Source of the DNA: Cycas panzhihuaensis
Taxonomy: Eukaryota; Cycadophyta
NCBI GenBank assembly: GCA_023213395.1
Contig: CM041465.1
Coordinates: forward strand, 166,663,741 to 166,727,740
Direction of reading: 5' to 3'
Length of the DNA: 64,000 bases
Part shown: positions 31,601-42,379 of the stretch, one piece after another
Layout of the letters: each line of letters opens with the position of its first letter
How positions within the stretch are numbered: the stretch's first letter is position 1
Translations under genes and position numbers: made by a program
The notes under the pieces: generated by a model
Told to the model about the DNA's origin: nothing
What the model saw: the letters and a program-made list of their open reading frames with translations, nothing else
Database searches by the model: none

Positions 31601-32742
31601 ATGAAACACCTTTATGGACCTTAAGGTTGGTTGGCTGGACGATTTAGTGCACTTTGTTCTTTTGCATATTTGGCATGCCACCAACCTCTCTATTTTGGTT
31701 CCCTTAAAGGATGAATATGTCTATTGTTGCATCTAGATATAATTTAAATCTCAAACATTAAAATGTTCTATGATTCTTTATCTAATGCCATCTTGCTATC
31801 TCATATGCTTTTGGTGTGTCATCAAATCTTCCTCAAGTGCTAGCAGGATTGCTTAGGCTTAATAGAGTTCTCATTTTACCCCCAGAATACACAATGCTTC
31901 TTTTGCATGGTCCTTTTGGTGAGGGAGGAGCATATCCATATGTTGCCTTGAAAGAGGTATTTTGTGGTGTAATGGTTGTTGCATAGTTGCATTGATATTC
32001 ACTAAGTATAATCTTTTGGTCCAAAACATGATTTGCGAAATATAATGTGACATGCCTACCTGTGCATTTGTTGACCACACTATTTGCCCATTGATTTGGA
32101 ACTCACTGAGTGTCATGTTTCAAGTTTGGTGAACTACAACATCTTTCTAAACTGTTACTTTATGTGCTTTGTACTTTATAGGGTCAAGCTTTAATGTTGT
32201 GGGTTTTAACACTTTGTGTGTCTTAGTTAATAGTCCCTGCATGGACAACGTGTGTCCAACCTACACATGCATGAGCCTATAGATATACATGTATATGCTG
32301 TGCCTGTCATTCATGGAGTATCAATCATTCTTTGGTTGGTAGACTAATTCTATCGTTCATATCTATGTCTTTCCTCTACTACATGCATTTTGTTCTTAGG
32401 CTCATTTTACTTTCATTTGGTATTAGAGCCCAAGTTTCATAAGGTCCCAAGTTGATCAAATAAGTAGGGCAAAGAAGCCTACTATATTGTGTGAAGAAAT
32501 GTGTGAAGATTATGTTTGTTATTGACTGAAGTAGATTTAAGGTTTTGGGAGAAATGTTGGAAGAGTGAGGGTGCATATTTGCTTTGAGCATGGATTGTGA
32601 GTAGATGTTGAACTATCTGTTAGATGTAGAGGCGTAATTTTCTCACCATTTCTACATTGAAACTTGCTAAGAGCAGCATAACATGAGGCATTTTCTATGT
32701 CATTCACTTGAGGGACGTTGAGGTTGAAGTAGAAGAGGTGTT
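28641..32742. other. Unassigned, no gene supported
   Basis: Mixed composition with an extremely AT-rich patch at about 29640-29960. Two similar stretches near 30860-30960 and 31000-31100 (both GTAACTATGGTTCC- or ATAACCATGGTTCC-like, then TTCACCT/TTCGACCT) form another diverged local duplication. Open frames are short and lack recognisable motifs. Confidence 0.4.
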
Positions 32743-32954
32743 TGTTAAAGTATTGATGTTTTATTCCTATGCTTTATTTTTTAAGGGATCCTAAGTAAAG
32801 TGAGGGTTATGTGTCGTAACCCCTCTTTATATTTGTTTGACACATGGCCTACATGCATTGGTCCATACTTGTGACTATTGTATATCTTGAGAGATTCTCT
32901 TCCCTATAATCAAGGAAGGATAGTTCTCTCTCCACATGTTCTCTTGTCTCAACA
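32743..32954 (+). repeat. Copia-3 5' LTR
   Basis: It starts TGTTAAAGTATTGATG, ends TTGTCTCAACA and pairs with 37378-37581. Confidence 0.92.
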
Positions 32955-32969
32955 TGGTATTGGAGCAGG
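32955..32969 (+). other. Copia-3 primer-binding site (degenerate)
   Basis: TGGTATTGGAGCAGG directly follows the LTR. It matches the TGGTATCAGAGC type except for two bases. Confidence 0.75.
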
Positions 32970-33617
32970 TCATTTTGTGAAGGGAATCAAAGTAGGGTTA
33001 AAAGTTTTTTGAAGACAAATGTTAGAAGAAATAAAAGGGAATAAAGATCAAGTTTTTTTTTGAATAGTGGACAAGTTAAAATCACAATATGGGATTGTAC
33101 GAAACTGTATAGATGGATTTTTCAAAGTTCTCTATTTGTAATGAAATTTTACAAATAGGGGCGTCTCAGTACGAGGAATTGTTCATTCCAAAGGATGATC
33201 CTCAAAATCCTCTTCAATCAAAGGGAAATTAGGCTTTTATAGTGGCGAGGGTTTGAGATTTCTCTTAGATTTCATCATCTCAATAAGTGAGACTTGTCTT
33301 AAAATCTTTGTTTTGACATAAGCTTTCATTTGAATCCACTTTTGCAATTTTTTATTAAATATTTTCTAAGATCCAAGCAGAAATCACTTTTAAAGCCTAA
33401 GCGATTGTACAATTTTCAAGCCCTTTTTATGCTATTCTAGAAATCAGATAAACATAAAAACTATAGGTCTAGAAAGAGCACTTTAAAAGAAGTGTTGGGA
33501 GAGTTTCATAAAATCCCGTATACCTGTGTTTTTTTCCCTCGTACATTTGTATGGTGAGGCATTGTTTCATCTGTTTTAGTGTTTTATCTTTGTTCTACTA
33601 TGTTGAAATAAACAATT

Positions 33618-34500
33618 ATGGCCTCAATCTACACATTCAATGATTTTGATAAGTTGACAGGGCAAAATTATAATGCTTGCAAGCTTAGAATGAGAGGTCT
33701 CCTTGCCAAAAATGTTTGGGGGATTGTAAGTGGAAAAGAGGCAAAACTTGGAGCCATTGATGCCACTTAATTAGCAAACTGGGAAGAAAGGGATAGGAAT
33801 GCCCATGCATCCATTATGTTATCAGTAGGAGAATTTGTCCTAACACACCTTAGTGAAATAGATTCCTTTGCTGAAGCCTGGAGAAAAAATTAAAAAAATG
33901 AAGCCCAAATCATTTCCCTCAGAGAACAATTGTGTCGAATTCATCTGAGAGGAGGAAAATGGGTTCAAAGTTTTATCACTAAAATAGTTGAAGTCAAAGA
34001 TAGTCTTGCATCTGCTAGTGAAACATTATCTGACACAGAAATTGTTTGGTTAATCCTCAACAAGTTGCTAAAATCCTATGACAATCTTGTCAATACTCTT
34101 ACTGTAGGAGGCTAGGCTACTAATATGTTTGTTGATACCTTGTGTGGACACTTATTACAGCAAGAACAAAGAACAAAAAGATATGAAGAGGAGACAAACA
34201 TTAAAGAAGTGTTTCTTTCAAGGTTACGATTAGATGGTAGAGGACAACCTAGTAGGACCTCAAGAGGAAGAGGAAGAGTTATGAGAGGAAGATTCAACGA
34301 TTTGTGAGAGGGATGATCTACATTAGCAGAAAGATTCAATGAGGCACTGGCTAGGTACACAACAATAGAATCTAGACCTTGTTATCATTACGACATAAGG
34401 ACATCTTCCTAGTAATTGTAGGTAGTATGATCCTTCAACTTGTTACCGTTGTGGAAGAGAAAGACCCTATGCTAATGGTTGTCCACAAAGAAGAGCTGAA
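33618..34500 (+). pseudogene. Copia-3 gag with damaged zinc knuckles
   Basis: The frame starts at ATG 33618 with DKLTGQNYNACKLRMRGLL and continues through CRIHLRGGKWVQSFITKIVE and LLQQEQRTKRYEEET. Stops occur near 33770, 33889 and 34115. The Arg/Gly-rich stretch is followed by CYHYDIRTSS and CYRCGRERPYANGC, where the second knuckle has Pro instead of the zinc-binding His. Confidence 0.83.
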
Positions 34501-34547
34501 ATCTATAGGGGAAAGAGAGAAGAAGGAAATTTTAGTAGTGAACCATA

Positions 34548-34579
34548 CAAAGAAGAAGAAGAAGAAGAAGAAGAAGAAA
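34548..34579 (+). repeat. AAG trinucleotide repeat in the gag-protease linker
   Basis: About ten AAG units lie where the related elements encode acidic or charged residues before the protease. Confidence 0.9.
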
Positions 34580-34599
34580 TTACTTTTCTCACTGTGTTG

Positions 34600-34800
34600 G
34601 CTTCATCTGCTCGAAATAATGATGATTGGTTTATAGACTCAAGAGCTTCAAATCAAATATGAGGAAGAAGGAATTGGTTCGAGCAGCAAAATTATGGAAC
34701 TTGATGACAATTTCCTTTACCAATTAACGGCGAAGGCACAATTGTTGTAAAAGTTAATGATAAAATTCAAAAAATTGGCAATGTTGTGTTTGTTCAAGTT
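34600..34800 (+). pseudogene. Copia-3 protease, active site altered
   Basis: The family motif WFIDSGASNHM is read as WFIDSRASNQI followed by a stop: the Gly after DS is Arg. Downstream, NGEGTIVVKVNDKIQKIGNVVFV is recognisable. The enzyme would be inactive. Confidence 0.78.
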
Positions 34801-34943
34801 TAAAGAAAAACCTGCTCTTGTATCACAACAGTAAAAGGAAACTTTGAACTATTTTTGATGAGAATCAAAATTGTTTCATATGTGATATGAAATAATTTGG
34901 AATTGTAATTGCAAGAGGAGTAGAGATTGACGACCTTTATAAA

Positions 34944-35562
34944 TTGATCCCTACTCCTATCCCATGTTCTCTTGTACAAGCTTTTGATACTGGCAAATCT
35001 CATAATGAAATCTGGCATTCAAGATATGAACACATTGCCAACAGAAGATTAGAAATGTTGAAGAAATTTAATATGGTAGAAGGATTACCTAATATGGTAC
35101 TTGACTTATCTATTTGCAAAAGTTGCATGCTAGGAAAATAGAACATAGTTCAATTTTAAGAATGCACATGGAGAACAAGAGAAAGACTTGAATTAATTCA
35201 CTTAGACTTGTGTGGGCCAATTCACGCCAAACTCCATTAATGGTGCTTGTTATTTTCTTACATTTATTGATGACTTCTCTAGGAAAACATGGGTGTACTC
35301 CTTTTTCAACAAATCAGAAGTATTAGATGTGTTTAAAGAATTTAAAGCATAAGTGTTTGGAAGAATAGCTTATGTTTATATTCTAGATAAAAAGAGAACA
35401 AAACTAGATTTTAAAAGCATCTTGTGCATAATGGTCTGTTATAGCAACAAATCTAAAACTTATCCTTGCATAGATCCAAAAACAAACAAAATCTATATCA
35501 GTAGAGATGTAATCTTTGATGAAGGGTTTAATGAAGGATTAGCTGATGGTGATAAAGCTTAA
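34944..35562 (+). pseudogene. Copia-3 integrase with the catalytic core deleted
   Basis: The His/Cys segment (WHSRYEHIANRRL, CKSCMLGK) and first Asp region (LIHLDLCGPI) are present. At about 35345-35353 the sequence passes from FKEFKA, which ends in a TAA stop, straight to VFGRIAYVYILDKKRTKLD. In Copia-2 and Copia-4 these blocks are separated by about 120 residues with the second Asp and the Glu, so the core was lost in one step of about 360 bp. The C-terminal CIDPKTNKIYISRDVIFDE block remains. Confidence 0.85.
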
Positions 35563-35919
35563 AAAACAAAGATTATTCAAGAAGAAAATATTGAATAATT
35601 CCAATAGAATATTTTTCAAAGATAGTACTTCTAGTGAACACTAAGAAGAAGAGGAATCCAACAGTCAACTAATAGATACTGAGCAAACTAGGAATAATGA
35701 GCAAGAAGGATCAAGTCCAAATAGAAACAACTTACCAAAATGATATTTGAAGATTGTTCAAGAATCAAAGGGAAATCTCTTTGAACACATGACAAGATCC
35801 CAAAGACATCAAGAATTGATTTGTTATGTTGAACCACAAAGATATGACGAAGTTTGCAAAGAGTCAAAGTGGCAAAAACCATGGACACTAAAATGGGTGC
35901 CATAAAAGAAGTGAGACTT

Positions 35920-36600
35920 GGGAATTAGTCTCACCACCCAAAGGTAAGTCCATTGTTGGATGCAAATTTGTGTGTAAAATTAAAGAGAAATCTGATGGTA
36001 GCATTGAAAAATACAAAGTTAGATTAGTTGCAAAAGGATATAGTTAAACTGTTGGTATTCATTATGAAGAAACCTTTTTTCTAGTAGCAAAATTGATAAC
36101 TGTCAGGACAATCATTGCCATGGCAACACATTTTGGATGGGATATTATACAACTAGATGTGAAAAGTGCCTTTCTAAATGGGGATCTGGATGAAGAAGTG
36201 TATATGGAACAACCTCTTCGAGACATAAAAAGAAGTGAAGAACATCTTGGTTGTAGGTTAAAGAAGACAATATATGGACTCGAGTAGGCACCATGAGCAT
36301 GGTATGTAAGATTAGACTCACATTTCAAACAAAGGTTTTGTCAAGTGCAAATCAGATCTAAGCCCTTATATCAAGAAAAGGGGGAATGTCTTGATCAACA
36401 TAATTGTGGTTTATGTAGATGACGTGATAATTGCTGAAAGTGATCAAGACACAATCAGTTGGATAAAAGTTCTAATGAAAAATGTCTTCGAAATGATAGA
36501 CATGGGTGGATTACATTATTATCTTGAAATTGAAGTAGAGCAAAAAACAAACTCTATCTTTATTTCTTAGTTAAAATATGCAAAAAATCTTCTCAAAAAA
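35920..36600 (+). pseudogene. Copia-3 reverse transcriptase
   Basis: Landmarks are RLVAKGYS followed by a stop (family Gln), [30 protein letters not shown] followed by TAG at 36285-36287, and the catalytic VVYVDDVII (codons at 36412-36423) in another frame. At least two frameshifts and several stops are present. Confidence 0.87.
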
Positions 36601-36606
36601 TTCTGG

Positions 36607-37360
36607 ATGGAAGATTGTAATACTACTGCCACTCCAATGGAAACAGAATATATGCTACCTGCAAATAAAGATGGACAAGAGGTAAATGAAACCTTGTATA
36701 GGCATCTTGTTGGTAGTCTTATTTATCTAACTACTACTAGACCTGATATCTCTTATTCAGTTGAGGTAATTTCAAAATATATGCATGCACCAAATTGGAA
36801 TGCAACAAAAGGGATACTGAGATATATCAAAGGTACTCCAACCCTAGGATTAAGCTATGCCAGGACAAGTTCTATTAAATTAACTAGATATAATGATTTA
36901 GACTAGGTTGGAGATCGATAAGAGAGAAAATCTACTTTAGGTTACTGTTTTTGTCTTGGATCAACTGTCACATCTTAGAGTAGCAAAGAATAGGCTACTA
37001 TCACCTTGTCATCTATAGAAGCGGAATACAAAGCAATAATAAGTGCTACTGATGAAACAATATGGATAAGACAATTTTTTAAAGATTTGAAACAAAATTA
37101 GTTGTAGGCCACTTCTATTTTTTGCGGTAACCAAAATGCTATCAAATTAACAAAAAATCCTATATTCCATGCAAGAACCAAACACATTGAAGTGCACCAC
37201 CATTTTATTAGAGAAAAAGTTTCAAACAAGGGAAATAAACTTATAGTATTGCACCAATGAGGAGCAACTTGCAGATATATTTATAGAACCCTTGACAAAA
37301 GCTAAGTTTCAATTTTTGAGAGAAAAGTTGGGGGAAAAAAAAACAAAGGATAAAACATTA
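36607..37360 (+). pseudogene. Copia-3 connection and RNase H domain
   Basis: SLIYLTTTRPDISYSVEV, NWNATKGILRYIKGT and KLTRYNDLD followed by TAG (36904-36906; family Trp) are seen. Two further TAGs (36976-36978 and 36991-36993) replace Trp and Gln in the TSWSSKEQAT block. FCGNQNAIKL-like and HARTKHIEVHHHFIREKV blocks lead to the end. Confidence 0.85.
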
Positions 37361-37377
37361 AGTGGAGGGAGGGGCGG
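37361..37377 (+). other. Copia-3 polypurine tract
   Basis: AGTGGAGGGAGGGGCGG directly precedes the 3' LTR. Confidence 0.75.
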
Positions 37378-37581
37378 TGTTAAACTATTGATGTTTTATT
37401 TTTTTAAAGGGCCCTAAGTAAGATGAGAGTTATGTGTCGTAACTCCCCTTTGTATCTGTTTGACACATGGCCTACATGCATTGGCCCATACTTGTGACTC
37501 TATTGTATATACTGAGGGATTTTCTCCTCCCTATAATTAAGGAAGGACAACTTTCTCTCCACATGTTCTCTTGTCTTAACA
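37378..37581 (+). repeat. Copia-3 3' LTR
   Basis: It starts TGTTAAACTATTGATG, ends TTGTCTTAACA and is followed by target-site copy ATGTT. Confidence 0.92.
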
Positions 37582-38283
37582 ATGTTGTGTGATTGAGAAT
37601 CACACATTCTAGGTGAGGTTGGTGCATTTCGGCATTTCCATTGTGCTAAGGGAATTTGGTGGTTTTGAAGAAGGTAAATGCTTTGCAAATTTCGCTTTGG
37701 GTTTATCGACCCGTGGAAGATATGAATGCCCTAAAATCTCATTCTATTGTTTCACAGTCATCATGGAAATGAGTTGATGAAGAACACAGGCAATGTGAAT
37801 CTTGTTGTAGATATAGCAAGCAAATCAAATGGTGGCAGCTATGAAAAATGACAGATTTTTTCGAAAAAATTTCAAGTTTTTTTAGTGGTTGATTAAATCA
37901 AACTGAATTTTATTAAATTTGAAGTCCTCCCCCTTATGTTGTTAGCCCTCGGTAACTTTAGTATTTGCATGTGATCTTGTTATAATCATAAAAGGATCTA
38001 AACTTCTTTTATGCCTTTAAGCGATTTTTTTTCTTTTTTTCCATTTGTTTTTGGTGAAATTTCTATGTAAAGACCTTGTTGTCTTTGAGATTAGTTATGA
38101 ACTCATGCTTGTGGTCTTTTTTTAAGTTTTTTTTTTTGACTTGTTATATCTTGAAAAATTCAAAAAGGGTGTAATATAAACAATGGTGTTTTTTTTTTTT
38201 TTTTTCTATGTTGGGGCTAATCTAAGCTCTGTGTTGTGTTTGCACTTATATGTTTACCATTTTAAAGTTAGTCTCTACAAAAA
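37582..38283. other. Non-coding spacer
   Basis: T-rich with several poly(T) runs (longest about 38190-38205). No gene is seen. Confidence 0.5.
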
Positions 38284-38612
38284 TGGTTGATGCTATTCTC
38301 ACTTCCCTCATAGTAAAATTATAGGGTGCTAATAACTACATAGCATGTAAATAGTAGACGAACAATTTGTTGACATTGAATGATTCTTGGAGTTTTGTAA
38401 ATGACATAGGGGTAAGAAATGCAATAGGCAACATTGTACAGGCTAAATATGATGTTAGAAATAGAATTGCACGTGAAATAACTAATTTGTCAATTGGAGG
38501 AAATTTAATGGAAAATGTGCAATATGCTACAACAACCAGGGAAGTGTGGGATTTAATAGTGTGTCCCTTTTATGACAACCAAAATGTTGCAAGAGCACTT
38601 ATTAGGAACTGA
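38284..38612 (+). pseudogene. Copia-type gag fragment
   Basis: From ATG 38284 the translation gives MVDAILTSLIVKL, a stop, GANNYIACK, stops, then an open stretch (38367-38609) with LLTLNDSWSFV, AKYDVRNRIAREITNLS and TTREVWDLI. These match the W...M..LL / ...I.LS... / T..E.WD.L pattern of UBN2-type Copia gag. It stops abruptly with no zinc knuckle. Confidence 0.6.
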
Positions 38613-39606
38613 TACCTCATTTTGTAGGGTTGGGGCCTATTCATTTGTATTTATGGTACTCTTGGCCAAGGGTTTAGCATCATTAGATTTACTTGGTTAA
38701 TTAGAAGTTAACCATAGGTAGCAACACTTACCTAAGAGGCATCCTCACCTTGAAGAGGGTTGAACACTCAACATTTATTCATTTCTTTTGCACTTTTAGA
38801 TTACTAATGTTAATATATTTGATATTTTCTATTTATTCTAGCTTGGAAGAGCTAAAAAATCCCTAGTTTGTAGTAAGTGGTATCAGAGCATGGGTGGGCA
38901 CCCATTTCATCCTAGAATTGTGTGTGCACCTTTGAAATGTCATTAGGTGTTGTAGGAAACCATTTGTTCTCTTTGGAAAAAACCACAGGCAATAGGGTTT
39001 GGTTTGGGATCATTGCGTGTTTTTTAAAGCCACCATTAGATCGCTATGGGCTTGGTGTCTCCTAGAATTTTGTGGGGAATCTCAAAGTCTTTTAATAGGC
39101 AAAGGTGTAGTAATAAGGACCCAATTGCAGTCGAGCGAGCTCAGACAGGAGGTGATATGGAGTAATTCTTGTGGAAAATATAGTACATAGGTGTGTAGGT
39201 TTGTCACCACCAACAATGGAAAAAATAAAATGAATTAAAAAAAAAAACTTTTGTAAGGTTTTGAAATAATAAAATTCAATTGAAAAGTGTTTTCAAGTCC
39301 ATCACCTACTAAGTATCTGTGATCCTATGCGCTTTCCCATGTGACTAGGTGCTTTTTTAATAGAGCTTGAGCAATTTTTAGTCTGATGTTTATTTTTGTA
39401 CTTCACTGCATTCTTGTTGCTATAATTTTCATCTAATGGGTCAGATTTAGTGCCGTTTGTTTTGTTGGAATCTACATTTTGATGCCTTTGAATTGGAGAT
39501 ATGTATGATTTGGTTTGGTGCTACATAGCCTTAGAATTTAATCTTTGAAGTTGATTTAAGGGTCTTAAGTATAACTTTTATGAGATTTTTTGTCTGTGTG
39601 CTTTTA
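38613..39606. other. Non-coding; primer-binding-site-like motif
   Basis: TGGTATCAGAGC occurs at 38879-38890 on the plus strand. The preceding 265 bp could be an LTR starting TGATACCTC at 38611, but it does not end in CA and no partner was found. No coding sequence is seen between there and Gypsy-2. Confidence 0.35.
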
Positions 39607-40325
39607 TGTATCTCACATCAATTTGTGTGCATTATTCTATTAAGTAGGCACAAGTTAAGCCAATGTGAATGCAAACCAAATCTTTATTTTGAATAAAGGG
39701 CCCTGCGTCTGGTTCTCTCACAACCAAACGTAGGTTGAACAATACAACCAATTTCTGTACAAACTGCAACTCAAGCTATTACAATAAAGAATACAAGAAA
39801 AGTCTTGGAATTATTACTTGCAACATCTATTACGTCCATCGGACTTATACAAGTATGATATTTTTCGTTACATCAATGGCCTTAGTCGTTCCAACTAACT
39901 TTAATCGTTACATAGTGTCCACATGGAAATAAGTCTTCATTCATCTTTTAATTATAATTTTGGATGTAGTCTGGGTCGTTCTTCAGTTGCAAATTTGTGA
40001 CCTAGTCACACAATATTTGCGATCTAGTCGTACTCCAAGTCACACTTGGTCGCACTTCAGGTTGTACCTAGTTGCACCTCGGGTTGTAGTTGGTTGTACT
40101 TGATCGCACTTGGTACTTGGTTGCTCTTTTGATTGCACTTGATTGTACTTAATATGCCTCTAGTTGTACTTTATCGCACCTGATTACATCTGGTTGCACT
40201 TAATTGTGCCTTGGTTGCATTTAGTTGTACCTAGTTGTAGTTTGAATTGCAACCCAAAATTGAAATTATACACTATTTACCTTAAAAAATCTTTTAGATC
40301 TTTTGTGACTTATTCCTTGCATACA
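39607..40325 (-). repeat. Gypsy-2 3' LTR
   Basis: It starts TGTATCTCACATCAAT on the plus strand and ends TTCCTTGCATACA. The middle (39980-40240) is an array of degenerate 9-12 bp units related to TTGCACTTGGT. Next to its right end, minus GTGATGGGGTAGA may be the polypurine tract. Confidence 0.88.
39980..40240 (-). repeat. Degenerate decanucleotide array in the 3' LTR
   Basis: Around 20 loosely similar units of the form TTG(C/T)AC(C/T)TGGT follow each other. The matching part of the other LTR (46905-47165) has the same texture but differs in unit number and order. Confidence 0.75.
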
Positions 40326-40427
40326 TCTACCCCATCACAAAACCGACGAGTGCCCTCACTTGCACAAAAATTTCAAAAATTTTCCCATTCCATCTATCCC
40401 TGCCTCCCCCAAATTTTGAAATCAGGA

Positions 40428-41907
40428 TCATTGGGAGGATTGGCCTTGTTCGATATTTTCACGCACTTCCTTTTTGGTTTCTTTCAACTTGGCCATTTCT
40501 CTTTTAATGTACAAGGGATCTAATTGTACAATCATTGGAGGAAGCGACAATCCTTTAGACTTAATACAATTACACAAAATAATGGCATCATGAAGTGCAT
40601 CAAACTGCCTCATATTAGGTGATTCTCCTAATTGCAACTAGGCTATCTCCCTATATAATTCTTGATTAATAGTTTGCAGGGTTTGCAAGTTGTATTTGTA
40701 AGCGCACATCCAACTCCAATCTTTGTTGCATTGTTCAGATTCTTCGTCACTCTTTAATATCCAAGCTCCTACTTTATAAATTACGTCTGTGGGGATTTGC
40801 TCATTAAATTGCTCATTGAATTTTTTTAATTGAAGGGTTACCTCATTCACATCATCCACCCAATTTGCAATAAATTTCTTTAAGAATTCTAATTTCCCTT
40901 CTGTAGCTTGTGTTGACATCGTTTGTGTTTTGACTTCACGACCTCAGTATGCACTAGTGCAGGTTGTGGTTGTTTTTCTTATTCTGCAACTATTGGCAAC
41001 CCATGTTCTATCTTCTGTTTCCCTATTCTAATTTGTTTTCTTCTCTCTTTCTTCTTCTTTTCCTCTTGCTTCACTTCCTCTTCTTGCTGTTCATCTTTGA
41101 CCTGTGAGGATGCCTCTTCTTGCGGTCTTTCCTCTTCTTCTAAAATCACTATCCTAGTTGGAGATGGTTCTTGAGTTGCTTTTTTCCATTGCACAAGTAG
41201 CCAATTCTTCACTCACTCCTACACTTGATTTAGTAGTAGGTCTCGAGAATTATCCTTGCTAAGAGTCTTAGTCCATTTTGCCAGTGGATTTTGGCCATTT
41301 TTGGAGGTGGGTAAATGAACATCCGGACATTGTGAAAATAAAAGACCTTGTAGCAATGTTAGGTGAAAAAACATTACTGACTGTCCTGCATTTTTCACAC
41401 TCTCCAAATTTTTCTAGAGTCTTTTTAAGAATAAATCTGCCAGTTGAACTAAATTCCTTTTGCTACTCGCAACAATATTGAATAGAGATTAGTTGGTACA
41501 AACAAGTTTTTTTGGCTCAGAATGACCCTTGTAAAAAAAAAGAAAAGTGAGCGATCCACCTACGTTCCTTTGAATGGATTTGCTTGTCATGTGGAATATC
41601 CTATCCTTCATCAAACAAACTTATAAGTTGTGATTGCCCTTGCAAAGCAATGTAGAATGGAGGGGTGCGCAGCTACCAATGATAGTACAATCATTTAAAA
41701 GTTAAATGCAATTGGAAGTATGTCTACCATAATATATTTAGAAAATCTTGCATTTGTCAAAGCTTTCTTAGGAAAGTTGTTCATATGCATAGCTAACCAT
41801 TCAACACAAATTCTGGCGTCATCTGTCTCTTGAAAGTTGATGTTGATTTGTAAAAAATTGTTTCCCTCGGCTATGGTAACTGTTGAATTGCTTATTGTTC
41901 CTTTCAA
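40428..41907 (-). pseudogene. Gypsy-2 extra 3' reading frame, unknown product
   Basis: Between integrase and 3' LTR, several minus-strand frames line up into one former gene. 41695-41907 includes CVEWLAMHMNNFPKKAL. 40979-41212 has a strongly charged Glu/Lys/Gln-rich stretch, probably coiled coil (VILEEEERPQEEASSQ). 40638-40919 (KLEFLKKFIANWVDDVNE) runs through one TAG into 40428-40637 (PNMRQFDALHDAIILC). I do not recognise a domain. By position it corresponds to the so-called env-like ORF of Athila elements, but no signal peptide or membrane segment was recognised. Confidence 0.5.
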
Positions 41908-42135
41908 TTCACAAAGATGGATTGCATAATAATTCGCAACAAGCTATAGTCATTATTAGCTTCTGAACAAAAGGGAATGATTTTACCAATTCGATTAGGG
42001 GGTTTATAACCAAGTCTGTGATGGTTGTGATGTTATTTGGTGCTAGTCATTATAATTAACGACCTTCAATATCTTATCACATTGTCGGTCGTGTTTAAGT
42101 CATAATTATGATGTTGTCTACCACACGTTGCACTG

Positions 42136-42217
42136 CTTACTCACGTATCGTGATCATTGTATGCTTTTAATGATATCTTACTCACGTGTCGTGATCATTG
42201 TATGCTTTTAATGATAT
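42136..42217. repeat. 41-bp tandem duplication in Gypsy-2
   Basis: CTTACTCACGTATCGTGATC and the 21 bases after it recur once with one change (TATC to TGTC). Confidence 0.9.
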
Positions 42218-42379
42218 CTTATTATGAACAATCCAACTGTCCATTTTTGGCTACCAATTGTTGGAAGGCTTCTGTTAATGACTTTCTAGCTCTGATCCTT
42301 CACTGGATTGTGACCTCATCTAGTTTGCATTCTTTTTCTTTTTTTTATTTTTTTTAAACACACCTATATGGTTTGAGTC

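Larger units (their letters stand above)
32743..37581 (+). mobile_element. Copia-3: LTR-bounded Ty1-copia element, coding decayed
   Basis: LTRs at 32743-32954 and 37378-37581 are flanked by GTGTT and ATGTT, a 5-bp target duplication with one change. Gag, protease, integrase, reverse transcriptase and RNase H follow in order over 4.8 kb. The LTRs differ at well over a dozen positions with several indels, so it is older than Copia-2 and Copia-4. The integrase catalytic core is deleted. Confidence 0.93.

Noticed and set aside
31833-32116. Two overlapping minus-strand frames of 81 codons
   Set aside because: Overlapping frames in different phases with no domain; treated as chance.
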